Assembly: GCA_964501275.1 (NCBI GenBank)
Contig: CAZCSP010000023.1
Span: 3,179 to 67,178 of the forward strand
Source: 55-13 sp964501275
GTDB taxonomy: Bacteria; Armatimonadota; Fimbriimonadia; Fimbriimonadales; Fimbriimonadaceae
DNA: 64,000 bases
Reading direction: 5' to 3'
Under the pieces are notes generated by a model that was not told the origin of the DNA, did no database searches, and was given only the letters and a program-made list of their open reading frames with translations. Within the stretch, counting starts at the first letter, position 1. Every line of letters begins with the position of its first letter. Made by a program: the position numbers and the translations under genes. This document shows, one piece after another, positions 50,408 through 58,630 of this stretch.

Positions 50408-50558
50408 GATCCTCTGGAAAACCCTTCTTGGACTTGCCACCTTCGCCGCCGCCATCTCCGGCTGCGCCCCGACTGTCGCTGAAGCCGCGCCCATCCAGAT
50501 CAAGGATGCGGCTATTCCCAAAGACGCCCAATTCCTGGTGGTCGGCGGCTTCTCATGA
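50406..50558 (+). pseudogene. msrA: truncated copy of msrA (first 50 codons)
   Basis: Translates MILWKTLLGLATFAAAISGC, APTVAEAAPIQIKDA, then AIPKDAQFLVVGGFS and stop. The intact msrA at 51367 reads MRLWNALLGLALVGSALLGC ... IKDAPVPKDATTLVVGGGCFWC. The copies match from the lipoprotein signal to the residue before the catalytic Cys, where this copy is cut off. A GGAGT ribosome site remains. Likely a duplicate broken when the hicAB segment arrived. Confidence 0.8.
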
Positions 50559-50614
50559 GTTTTTTATGCACCTTACGGCGACTTCCTAATGTCGCTTAAG
50601 CTATTCCCCAAAAA

Positions 50615-50833
50615 CTAGGCGGCGATCTCCACGCTTCCAACGACCGTTCTGGGCTCTGGGACCGACTCCCCGAATTCGATCATGGTCTTGAGGTGGCCGG
50701 TGATCGCTTCCTTGATGCTTCTCTCAACATCATCTAGCGTCTTGCCTGTGCTGACGCAACCGGGAAGATCCGGCACGTAGGCCGAGAAGTTGCTTCCCGC
50801 CCATTCATATACGACCGCATATTCTCGCTTCAT
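50615..50833 (-). CDS. hicB: HicB-family antitoxin
   Basis: 72 aa. YAVVYEWAGSNFSAYVPDLP, GCVSTGKTLDDVERSIKEAI and HLKTMIEFGESVPEP are typical HicB. Two bases after the hicA stop. Confidence 0.9.
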   Translation of the reverse strand: MKREYAVVYEWAGSNFSAYVPDLPGCVSTGKTLDDVERSIKEAITGHLKTMIEFGESVPEPRTVVGSVEIAA

Positions 50834-50835
50834 CG

Positions 50836-51024
50836 TTATTCTTTCAATCCAGCCTGCCGCAAGATGCTCTTGAGCGTTCCAGGGGCCAGGTCATCGGATG
50901 GATGGCCCGGCACGGTCACGATGCCAACCTTGATCTCATGCTTATAGTGTCGGTGGCTTCCAGTCGTGCGCACATGAACCCACCCATCCTTCTCAATAAG
51001 CTTGATCACATCCCGCACCTGCAT
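50836..51024 (-). CDS. hicA: HicA-family toxin
   Basis: 62 aa. MQVRDVIKLIEKDGWVHVRT, GSHRHYKHE and PGTLKSILRQAGLKE: complete HicA mRNA interferase with the active-site His in G-S-H. Intact, unlike the frame at 3438-3617. Lies between the truncated and intact msrA copies. Confidence 0.92.
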   Translation of the reverse strand: MQVRDVIKLIEKDGWVHVRTTGSHRHYKHEIKVGIVTVPGHPSDDLAPGTLKSILRQAGLKE

Positions 51025-51107
51025 TGTACGTCATAGATTCTCCGATGGAGCCGACAGATCCTTCTTTCAGTTCGCAAGGAGACGTTGTACAATTCAGTCA
51101 ATAGAAG

Positions 51108-51314
51108 ATGATGAATCCAAGCGATTACTTCACCCAGGACCCCAAGATTTCTGGCGGCGAAGCCGTGTTCAAGGGGACGCGTGTGCTGTTGAGGACGGTT
51201 TTGGCCAGCATCGCTGAAGGCGATAGCTTTGAGGAACTGCTCCGAGCGTTTCCTTCCCTCACGGTGGATCACTTGCGCGCCGCAGTTGCGTTTGCGGGGA
51301 ACCCAGCGATTTAG
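51108..51314 (+). CDS. DUF433 antitoxin-like protein, solitary
   Basis: 68 aa. DPKISGGEAVFKGTRVLLRT and EELLRAFPSLTVDHLRAAVA are the DUF433 signature (winged helix antitoxin, normally with a DUF5615/PIN-like toxin). No DUF5615 gene follows; intact msrA is next. Start at 51108 or the adjacent ATG 51111. TACAAT lies at 51088. Confidence 0.85.
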   Translation: MMNPSDYFTQDPKISGGEAVFKGTRVLLRTVLASIAEGDSFEELLRAFPSLTVDHLRAAVAFAGNPAI

Positions 51315-51366
51315 GGAACTTTACCGACCTATAACGACTTCGTGATCATACGGAGGTCAAGGATTC

Positions 51367-52050
51367 ATGAGACTTTGGAACGCACTTCTCGGACTTGCCC
51401 TGGTTGGGTCGGCACTGTTGGGTTGTGCCCCAACCATTGCCCAAGCCACCCAAGCCCCCATCAAAGACGCACCGGTGCCCAAAGACGCCACAACCCTGGT
51501 CGTTGGCGGAGGCTGTTTTTGGTGCGTCGAAGCCATTCTTGAAGACCTCAAAGGGGTCTATGCGGTGGAGAGCGGGTATGCGGGTGGAGCGAGGCCTAAC
51601 CCCACCTATGAGCAAGTCCTGCGAGGCAATACCGGCCATGCCGAGGTGGTGAAGGTGTTCTTCGATTCCAAAGTCGTCTCTGCCGAGGACCTCCTCCGCG
51701 TCTTCTTCCTGACCCACGACCCGACCACACTCAACCGTCAGGGGCCAGACTCGGGCACCCAATACCGGTCCGTCGTCTTCTACTCAAACGAAGAGGAAAA
51801 GCAACGAGCCGAGAAGATCAAGGCGGAGATGAAGTCGGTCTACAAGAATCCGGTGGTCACCACGATCGAGCCTCTGAAGAACTACACCAGGGCCGAGGAA
51901 TATCACCAGAACTACTTCGCCAAATACGAGCAAGCCACTCCGGCGGAGCGCGCTCGGATGAACGCCGGATACTGCGCCGCCATCATCGAGCCCAAGGTCC
52001 GCAAGTTCCGCGAGCAGTACATGGATCGGCTGAAGAAAACCCCCTCATAG
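51367..52050 (+). CDS. msrA: peptide methionine sulfoxide reductase MsrA, lipoprotein
   Basis: 227 aa. Lipoprotein-type signal (LGLALVGSALLGC), then GGGCFWCVEAILEDLKGVYA with catalytic Cys, HDPTTLNRQGPDSGTQYRS and YHQNYF. Reduces Met-S-sulfoxide in envelope proteins. GGAGG 9 nt before the ATG. A truncated paralogue lies 0.8 kb upstream. Confidence 0.94.
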   Translation: MRLWNALLGLALVGSALLGCAPTIAQATQAPIKDAPVPKDATTLVVGGGCFWCVEAILEDLKGVYAVESGYAGGARPNPTYEQVLRGNTGHAEVVKVFFDSKVVSAEDLLRVFFLTHDPTTLNRQGPDSGTQYRSVVFYSNEEEKQRAEKIKAEMKSVYKNPVVTTIEPLKNYTRAEEYHQNYFAKYEQATPAERARMNAGYCAAIIEPKVRKFREQYMDRLKKTPS

Positions 52051-52096
52051 ACAGCCGCGAAGTTTCGTATTAAGCTATAGGTAGGAGCGAACCACT

Positions 52097-52495
52097 ATGT
52101 TTGACGACTGTCGAGGAAGACTGGCGAAGAGCCTTCAGGATGCGGAGGACTACATCCTGGATTTCATCGTGGAGAACCTGGCCCAAAAGGAGCGGCGCAT
52201 CGTGGAGAAGTCGTTCGATTTCGATCTCTATCTCCCGTGGCTGATGGAGATCGTGGAGTACCAGCGGATTGAGAGCGAGGGGCACTGTCCCGAGATTGTG
52301 GAGTTGGAGGGGCTGTATATGGACGCAGCCTGGTCGCTCTGCAACAAGGGCTACCTGCGCCCCGGCCCCCGCCGCACCAACAGCGACAACCCCCGCGACG
52401 GCTACGGCAAAGGCTACTCCCTTACCCTCATGGGTCGGACCATGCTTCGTGAGAAGATTTGGTTAACGGAGATGGCCACGGCGGAATCTGGATAG
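52097..52495 (+). CDS. unknown protein
   Basis: 132 aa, acidic and helical first half (LAKSLQDAEDYILDFIVENL), then LEGLYMDAAWSLCNKGYLRP and a short C-terminal winged-helix-like end (GYSLTLMGRTMLREKIWL). AGGAG before the ATG. No family recognised. Confidence 0.6.
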   Translation: MFDDCRGRLAKSLQDAEDYILDFIVENLAQKERRIVEKSFDFDLYLPWLMEIVEYQRIESEGHCPEIVELEGLYMDAAWSLCNKGYLRPGPRRTNSDNPRDGYGKGYSLTLMGRTMLREKIWLTEMATAESG

Positions 52496-52518
52496 AGAAA
52501 TCGGATAGGCTTAGGGGC

Positions 52519-54039
52519 ATGAGCATTTCACGACGCACCCTTCTTGGCGTCGGCGCCGCCGGTCTCGCCGCCTCCGCCCTTGGCAACGTCTCCTTCGACC
52601 GCCCTCCCAAGAAAGGAGCGAAGAAGCCTAAGAACATCATCTTCTGCGTGTCCGACGGCCTCGCCATCCAAACCCTCTCCATGGCCGACTACTTCCGGCA
52701 GATCACCGAGGGCAAGCCTTCTTATTGGCAGACCCTGATGAACGAGGAGTACGCCACCAATGGCCTCCAGGAGACCCGGTCGCTGAACTCCGTGGTGACC
52801 GACTCCTCCGCCGCCAGTTCCACTTGGGGTTGTGGAAGGCGCATTTGGAATGGCCAGGTGAACGTTTATCCCGACGGTACGGAACTGAGAACGCTTGATT
52901 CGATCATGAAGGAAGCGGGGGTTCGTCGGGGCCTGGTCACCACCACCACCATCACCCACGCCACTCCCGCAGGGTTTGCGGTGAACTGCGTAGACCGCGG
53001 CTTGGAACCTTTGATTGCGGAAAAGTATCTGGCCGCTGAAGTGGATGTTCTCTTTGGCGGCGGAAATAACAATTTCTCCGCCGAAAAGCGAAAGGATAAG
53101 CGCGACCTGTATGCCGATTTCGCCAAGGCGGGCTATAAGATCGCCCGAACCCGCGATGAACTCTTCACCCTCAAAGGGGGCAAGCTTCTTGGCATCTTTA
53201 GCGACAGTCATCGACCGTACACCGTCGATCATATGAACAGCCCGGAACTGATGAAATCCACGCCGACCCTTGCCGAGACGGTGCGGGTGGCATTGGATAA
53301 TTTGAAGGGGTCTCCCAAAGGATTTCTGCTCCAGATCGAAGGCGGCAAAGTAGACCACGCCGCCCATGGCAACGACTTCGGCGCGATGGTCTATGACCAG
53401 ATCGCGTTTGAGGAGGCAGTGAAAGTGGCGGTCGAATTTGCCCTGCAGGACAAGGAGACGCTTGTGATTATCACCGCCGACCACGCCACCGGCGGGCCAT
53501 CGCTCAACGGCGCGGGTTCGGGCTATGGGGCAAGCACAGGCGGTCTCAAACTCTTGTCCGGCATCAAGTCCAGCCATGAGAAGGTCATTTCGGCCATCGG
53601 CTCCTCTCCTACCCGGTCTCTGGTGCAGGATGTGGTGCGGGATCGACTCGGCATCGGCTTGTCGGACGAAGAGGCTGACGTGATCGTGGCGGCCCGGGCG
53701 GGCAATTCTCCGTTCAAACCGTCGATTTTCCACGGAAGCACGAACGCCACCCTCGCCATGATCCTTGGCAACCACACCAAGGTCACCTGGACCAGCGGCA
53801 ACCACACCTGCGACCACGTGATGGTCACGGCCGTTGGCCCCGGAAGCGAGCAGGTGGCGGGCATCACTAAGAACATCCGGTTCTTCGACATCATCCTAGA
53901 TGCCAAGGGCCTGAAGTGGAGCAACCCCACGATGACTTATGAAGATGCAGTCAAGGCGAGGGAGAGGAGCCCCCGCCTTGATCCCGACTTGATGGCGCAG
54001 TATGCCGTGTCAGACGAGGGCATCGATCACGGTGTCTGA
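52519..54039 (+). CDS. alkaline phosphatase (PhoA-like), Tat-exported
   Basis: 506 aa. Tat signal SRRTLLGVGAAGLAASALG, metal/nucleophile site VVTDSSAASSTWGCG (Ser), HATPAGFAVNCVDR, FGGGNNNF, QIEGGKVDHAAHGND, ITADHATGG and SGNHTCD. Releases phosphate from monoesters outside the cytoplasm. TAGGCT lies 7 nt before the ATG at 52519, consistent with a leaderless start; the frame upstream to 52459 is not coding-like. Confidence 0.93.
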   Translation: MSISRRTLLGVGAAGLAASALGNVSFDRPPKKGAKKPKNIIFCVSDGLAIQTLSMADYFRQITEGKPSYWQTLMNEEYATNGLQETRSLNSVVTDSSAASSTWGCGRRIWNGQVNVYPDGTELRTLDSIMKEAGVRRGLVTTTTITHATPAGFAVNCVDRGLEPLIAEKYLAAEVDVLFGGGNNNFSAEKRKDKRDLYADFAKAGYKIARTRDELFTLKGGKLLGIFSDSHRPYTVDHMNSPELMKSTPTLAETVRVALDNLKGSPKGFLLQIEGGKVDHAAHGNDFGAMVYDQIAFEEAVKVAVEFALQDKETLVIITADHATGGPSLNGAGSGYGASTGGLKLLSGIKSSHEKVISAIGSSPTRSLVQDVVRDRLGIGLSDEEADVIVAARAGNSPFKPSIFHGSTNATLAMILGNHTKVTWTSGNHTCDHVMVTAVGPGSEQVAGITKNIRFFDIILDAKGLKWSNPTMTYEDAVKARERSPRLDPDLMAQYAVSDEGIDHGV

Positions 54040-54380
54040 TGCACGATAACTCCGTCCAGACTTAGGGTTGCAACTAAGCCTGGACGGGCTTCTGCTAATA
54101 ACTCAGCGAGACTCGGAAGGAGTTGTTCAACGTACTTCAGCTCTGTTGACCGGGTTGCCATAACGACCACGATCAGCGATTGATCTCTGTGGTTGTGTTG
54201 AAATGGAATTCCTCGATCATAGGTGAGAAAGATATCGACATTCTCACGTGCAAATGCGAGCAGTTCGCCGTTCACCAGTTGGTCTACTCCATAGTCGTAG
54301 ACGGTGTAGGCTTCGAAACCGGTAAGCAACGTCTAAACTTTGACGTTGATGTTCTCATCCAGAAGGATACGGCGAGTCAC
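54027..54380 (-). pseudogene. DUF5615-type (PIN-like) toxin with premature stop
   Basis: From GTG 54380 (overlapping the DUF433 stop as GTGA) the frame reads VTRRILLDENINVKV, then TAG at 54335-54333, then TLLTGFEAYTVYDYGVDQLV, NGELLAFARENVDIFLTYDR. The catalytic Asp-containing LDEN motif is cut off from the rest, so the toxin should be inactive unless the stop is read through. Ends overlap the alkaline phosphatase 3' end by 13 nt. Confidence 0.8.
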
Positions 54381-54628
54381 GCGGCGGCTCTGTCTGAGTA
54401 TGCCGCGAGTAGCAAACCCTCAGCTCGTCGCAAGACTCCCTGGGCTTGCTCCCCCGTCACACTTGGATAGCCTTCCAAGAATCCCTCAAGCCCTTCCGTG
54501 CCTGATATATAGTCGAACAGGTTCTTAATCGGAACTCGCGTGCCGTAGAAGCATGGCGCTCCACCGGAACGCTCGGGATTGATCCAAACCAACCCGTCAA
54601 TGACGATCTCATCGCGGTTTTGCTCCAT
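54377..54628 (-). CDS. DUF433 antitoxin-like protein
   Basis: 83 aa. IVIDGLVWINPERSGGAPCF, YGTRVPIKNLFDYI and LEGFLEGYPSVTGEQAQGVL fit DUF433. Upstream partner of the broken DUF5615 toxin, with a 4-nt overlap, the usual layout of this antitoxin-toxin pair. Confidence 0.88.
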   Translation of the reverse strand: MEQNRDEIVIDGLVWINPERSGGAPCFYGTRVPIKNLFDYISGTEGLEGFLEGYPSVTGEQAQGVLRRAEGLLLAAYSDRAAA

Positions 54629-54722
54629 AGCGCTATTGTACGACAGACGCCGCGATCAAGCTGGCTTCTGAATTCCCTAACCATAGTTAGGGGCTTCAGG
54701 ACCTCTGATCCTCCTATCATCC

Positions 54723-55613
54723 ATGTTTAACATGGACCGAGGAACCCAGTCCGAGAGTGGAGAAGGGGGGAGTTTTCGTCGTCAGGCATGGGCGGAGTGG
54801 ACCGACGCTTCGATCATCGCCGCCTGGCTGAAGTGGGGCGACAAAGCGACGATCCATCATCAGGCCCTGACCGACCTCTTGATCCACTCCGTCTCACCTT
54901 TGTCGGGACTGCGAGTACTCGATGTGGCCTCTGGCTTGGGGGAGTCCGCTTTGACTATTGCGCGGGAGGTCGGGCCGGCAGGACAGGTTTCGGCGGTGGA
55001 GATCTCTCTCGAATTCGTTCAAGCCATCGCCGCTTCCGCTTGCCGGGCGGGCATCGCCAACTTGGCGGCCATTCAAGCCGAGGCCTGCCAACTCCCGTTT
55101 CCTGATCGCACCTTCGACGTCGTAACCTCTCGCCTGGGCGCGATGTATTTTGTGCCGATCTCCCAGGCTTTGGCGGAGATCCGACGCGTCTTGGTTCCGG
55201 GGGGCAAGGTGGCGCTGCTCACATGGGGAATGCCAGAGCAGGGGACCTTTTTCGCCAACTGCGTCTTCCCCTTCCTGGCCCGGTCCCACATCCCTCCTCC
55301 TCCTCCTGACGCTCCCACACCCTTCCGTTTCAGCCCGCCCGGGAGACTGGCGGCGGAGTTGAAGGCGGCGGGTTTTGGCGAGGTCCGGGAAGATCGCCAA
55401 CTAGCCTCCATGAGCTGGCCTGGCCCCCCCGATGAACTTTGGAGCTACCTCTACGAAACCGCCGCCGCGTTCCGTGCCGTCTTCGATTCTCTTCTCCCTG
55501 CCGAATTCGAAGAAGCCAAATCCGAGGCGTTAGCGTTGCTCAACAAGGCCTATCAGGCCGGTCAAACCACCACGACTGCCGAAGTCGTCATCGGCACAGG
55601 CCTCGCCCCGTAG
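54723..55613 (+). CDS. class I SAM-dependent methyltransferase (UbiE-like)
   Basis: 296 aa. LRVLDVASGLGESALTIARE (motif I), QVSAVEISLEFV, AEACQLPFPDRTFDVVTSRL, and LVPGGKVALLTWG place it with UbiE/Coq5-like enzymes. C-terminal region is extended by about 60 residues. Substrate unknown. Start may be ATG 54723 or 54732. Confidence 0.8.
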   Translation: MFNMDRGTQSESGEGGSFRRQAWAEWTDASIIAAWLKWGDKATIHHQALTDLLIHSVSPLSGLRVLDVASGLGESALTIAREVGPAGQVSAVEISLEFVQAIAASACRAGIANLAAIQAEACQLPFPDRTFDVVTSRLGAMYFVPISQALAEIRRVLVPGGKVALLTWGMPEQGTFFANCVFPFLARSHIPPPPPDAPTPFRFSPPGRLAAELKAAGFGEVREDRQLASMSWPGPPDELWSYLYETAAAFRAVFDSLLPAEFEEAKSEALALLNKAYQAGQTTTTAEVVIGTGLAP

Positions 55614-55641
55614 CCTGGATGTCCAGGCTACGGCGCGAGGC

Positions 55642-56514
55642 CTAGTCAAACAAACTCGCCGCAAATTGGTCGGGTTTGAAATCTTTCAGGTCTTCAACTT
55701 TCTCGCCCACCCCGAGCAGTTTCACCGGAACCTTCAGGCGGTCATAGACTCCGATCAGCGCGCCGCCTCGGGCGGTTCCATCCAGTTTGGTCAAAACCAG
55801 GCCGGTGACTCCGGCGGTCTTGGTGAACTCTTCGGCTTGGCGGATGGCGTTCTGACCGGTGTTGGCGTCCAAAACCAGCAAGACCTCGTCCGGCTTCCGA
55901 CCAAGAGCCTTCACGGCCACCCGAGAGACCTTTTGCAATTCGCTCATCAGGTTCTCCTTGCTGTGCTGGCGACCAGCCGTATCTGCCAAAACGAACTGGA
56001 TTCCTCTCGCTTTAGCGGCCGTTATAGCGTCAAAGATAACCGCGCTGGAGTCTGAGCCGGGTTGGTTGCGTACGATCTCCACGCCAATCCTCTGCGCCCA
56101 AATTTCCAACTGCTCGATGGCGGCGGCGCGGAAGGTGTCTCCGGCGGCGAGGAGGACGGAAAAGCCTCGGCGCTTGAGGAGGTGGGCCACCTTGGCGATC
56201 GTCGTCGTTTTGCCTACGCCATTGACTCCGACGAAGAGGAAGACCGTCGGCGGCTCGTCGCTGACGATCAGGCCTGCTGGCCCCTGTTGGCGGAATCGGT
56301 CGGCGATCGCCTTCTGTAGCCGCGCCTTCATCGCGCCGGGCTCGGTGATCTTCTCCTCTCGGACGGCCTTTCGAAGCTCTTCCAGGATTTGGCTGGCGGT
56401 GGTGACATTGGTGTCCGCCTCCAGAAGCGCCTGCTCCAACTCGTCGTAGAACTGGTCGTCGATCACGCCCCGACCCATCATTCGGTCGAAGGACTGCATC
56501 AGGCGCTTGAACAT
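55642..56514 (-). CDS. ftsY: signal recognition particle receptor FtsY
   Basis: 290 aa. NG domain only: GVNGVGKTTTIAKVA, DTFRAAAIEQLEIWA, DTAGRQHSKENLMSEL, TKLDGTARGGALIGV. The acidic A domain of E. coli FtsY is absent, as in many bacteria. Last gene of the lipid A/core operon, 6 nt after the PIG-L gene. Confidence 0.97.
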   Translation of the reverse strand: MFKRLMQSFDRMMGRGVIDDQFYDELEQALLEADTNVTTASQILEELRKAVREEKITEPGAMKARLQKAIADRFRQQGPAGLIVSDEPPTVFLFVGVNGVGKTTTIAKVAHLLKRRGFSVLLAAGDTFRAAAIEQLEIWAQRIGVEIVRNQPGSDSSAVIFDAITAAKARGIQFVLADTAGRQHSKENLMSELQKVSRVAVKALGRKPDEVLLVLDANTGQNAIRQAEEFTKTAGVTGLVLTKLDGTARGGALIGVYDRLKVPVKLLGVGEKVEDLKDFKPDQFAASLFD

Positions 56515-56520
56515 CGATCT

Positions 56521-57258
56521 CTAGGGTGGCATATTTGCCCGGTCGAGTGCCGCCAGCCATCGCTGCCATGGGGCGCTCGCCTCAACTTCGGCTCTCAGGC
56601 GCGGAGGGAGGTTGGGCGTGGCGAAGTCGCGATGGGTTTGGAGTCGCATCAACTCCCGCTTCCGTAGCTCGACCGGCTTGAACCGAACGGTCTGCCAGGC
56701 CTCGTACCACCACAGCACCGACCAGATGTTCTGGCTACGGTAGCTCTTGGCAACTTGGAGTTTCAACTGCCACTCTTCCGGTTCCAAGGCGAGAGCTTGC
56801 TGGTTGTCCGGGGTGGGGAAGACGTTCATTCGCTGAAGCCGCCGGGTGTAGGGATGGTAAAGGGGGACCTCTAAAACTGGGCCGTCGAACGCTTGGTGAA
56901 CCAGCCAGTTGGTCGCGTCATGGTCCAAGTGGCCTTGCTCGAAAGCGGTGCAACAGATGCGATCGGGTTGGGTGCGGTCGACCAACGCTTGGAATTGTGG
57001 TCTCAGGTCCGCCATCTGATCGCACACCACCCCGTCCGTTGCCTCCATAAAGCTGAGATTCGAGTCCGGGACGCCTAGTATAGCGGATACTATACGGGCT
57101 TCTTGCGCCCGGGTTGGGTTGCTATGGGTCCAATTAATGTGGACCTCCGCACCTGCCTGTGTAAGCCGCCGAATCCAGGCACAGATCGCGATCTCGTCGT
57201 CGGGGTGGGTCATGCAGAAGAGCCACTTTTGGTTCGGATCGAGGTCGAAGGCGGTCAC
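56521..57258 (-). CDS. PIG-L/LmbE-family deacetylase
   Basis: 245 aa. FCMTHPDDEIAICAWIRRLT gives the zinc HPDD(E) motif and EQGHLDHDATNW the second His site. Family members deacetylate N-acetylglucosamine-containing substrates; in this operon a lipid A or core sugar is a reasonable guess. GTG start overlapping the rfaE2 stop. Confidence 0.85.
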   Translation of the reverse strand: MTAFDLDPNQKWLFCMTHPDDEIAICAWIRRLTQAGAEVHINWTHSNPTRAQEARIVSAILGVPDSNLSFMEATDGVVCDQMADLRPQFQALVDRTQPDRICCTAFEQGHLDHDATNWLVHQAFDGPVLEVPLYHPYTRRLQRMNVFPTPDNQQALALEPEEWQLKLQVAKSYRSQNIWSVLWWYEAWQTVRFKPVELRKRELMRLQTHRDFATPNLPPRLRAEVEASAPWQRWLAALDRANMPP

Positions 57259-57701
57259 TCTTCTCCGAGCCTCTTCAAGATTCCGGTCGTCGAGCGCCCC
57301 TCCAGAAACGGCAAGATCACGACCTCGCCGCCATAACCCCTCACGATCTTCGTCTCCGGCAAATCCTCCGCCCGATAGTCGCCGCCCTTGACATGGACCT
57401 CTGGCTTCAAGATGGCGATCAAAGCTTCAGGCGTATCTTCGTCGAAGGCAATGGCCCCGTTTACGCACCTGAGCGCCTCCAAAACGGCGATCCGATCCTC
57501 CCAGGGATTCACAGGCCGGTTCGGCCCTTTGCCCAGCCGCCTGACCGATTCATCCGAGTTCACGCCGACGATCAGCATGTCGCCCAGTTCGCGGGCTTGG
57601 CGAAGGGAGGAAACATGGCCCGCGTGCAGGATATCGAAGACTCCATTGGTAAAGACCAACCGCCGCCCCTGCCTTAACTGAAGAGCCGCTTCAAGGTTCA
57701 C
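57255..57701 (-). CDS. rfaE2: D-glycero-beta-D-manno-heptose 1-phosphate adenylyltransferase
   Basis: 148 aa. RLVFTNGVFDILHAGHVSSL (HxGH nucleotidyl motif), GVNSDESVRRLGKG, KGGDYRAEDLPE and EGRSTTGILKRL match the HldE C-terminal domain. The kinase half (HldE1) is not in the window. GTG start with a 4-nt overlap to the GT9 gene. Makes ADP-heptose for LPS core. Confidence 0.93.
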   Translation of the reverse strand: MNLEAALQLRQGRRLVFTNGVFDILHAGHVSSLRQARELGDMLIVGVNSDESVRRLGKGPNRPVNPWEDRIAVLEALRCVNGAIAFDEDTPEALIAILKPEVHVKGGDYRAEDLPETKIVRGYGGEVVILPFLEGRSTTGILKRLGEE

Positions 57702-58630
57702 GCCATCGCCTCCATCAAGGTTGTATAGACGGACTCGGGTTTGATATAGGACAGACCTCGGGCGTCGTAGTGGCACCGGTCGATCTGGCCATAGGGGCAG
57801 GAGCGGACGGGCTTGGTGATGGAGTAAAGCCCGATGGCGGGGATGCCAAGCCCAGCGGCCAAGTGGGAACTTCCAGTGTCGCCCGCTACATGAGCCTTGG
57901 CGAGGCTGAGAAGAGCGACGAGTTCGGCGATAGAGGTTCCTCCTATGAGAACCTTCGGTTTGGCCTGCGATCGGCTAGCGATCTCCTCTCCAACCTGCTT
58001 GTCATCCGCCGTCGCCCCCCCGATCAGGACGGACTTCACGCCTTGCTGGGCAAGTAGATCGACCAGTTTGGCGAAGTGCGCAGGAGGCCAACGCTTGGTG
58101 ACCCACCCGGCCCCACCGTTCATCACAACAAACGACCCCAGGTCGCCTAGCTTAGCCCGGATAGATTCCAATGCATCCTCACCCGGAACGAGTCCAAAAT
58201 CCGCCACATCCGCCTCTCCGCCGACCGCTCGGGCCACATCCACATACTGATCCACCACGTGAAGCGAGGAAGGGTCGGGGATCACGCGTTCGCTAAAAAG
58301 CCAAGCCCCCTCCCGTTGCCAATGGTAGCCGACCTTCGCCTTCGCCTGGGCTCCCTTCAAAACAAGCCCGCTTTTCAGCAGCCCCTGCAAATCCAGTGCG
58401 GCGTCGAACTCTCCCTCGATCACGGGCCAGGTGTCAGGCTTCAGTTTCGGCTTGACCTCCAGGACCTGGTCGATGTGGCGGCAACTCCGCGCAATTCCGG
58501 CAAAGCGGGGATCGACGGCCCACACGACTTCCGACTCTGGAAACGCCTTCTTGAGCGCTCCGGCGGCGGGCAGGGAGCAGACGACGTCGCCAAGAGACGA
58601 CAGACGGCTGATAAGGAATCGCTCAGCCAA
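57698..58630 (-). CDS. glycosyltransferase family 9 (heptosyltransferase-like)
   Basis: 310 aa from TTG 58630. FLISRLSSLGDVVCSLPAAG, FDAALDLQGLLKSG, VMNGGAGWVTKRWPPAHFAK and HVAGDTGSSHLAAGLGIPAI are GT9 features. Adds heptose in LPS core synthesis. Start fixed by overlap with the upstream GT9 gene; the long upstream frame is out-of-frame shadow. Confidence 0.9.
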   Translation of the reverse strand: MAERFLISRLSSLGDVVCSLPAAGALKKAFPESEVVWAVDPRFAGIARSCRHIDQVLEVKPKLKPDTWPVIEGEFDAALDLQGLLKSGLVLKGAQAKAKVGYHWQREGAWLFSERVIPDPSSLHVVDQYVDVARAVGGEADVADFGLVPGEDALESIRAKLGDLGSFVVMNGGAGWVTKRWPPAHFAKLVDLLAQQGVKSVLIGGATADDKQVGEEIASRSQAKPKVLIGGTSIAELVALLSLAKAHVAGDTGSSHLAAGLGIPAIGLYSITKPVRSCPYGQIDRCHYDARGLSYIKPESVYTTLMEAMA

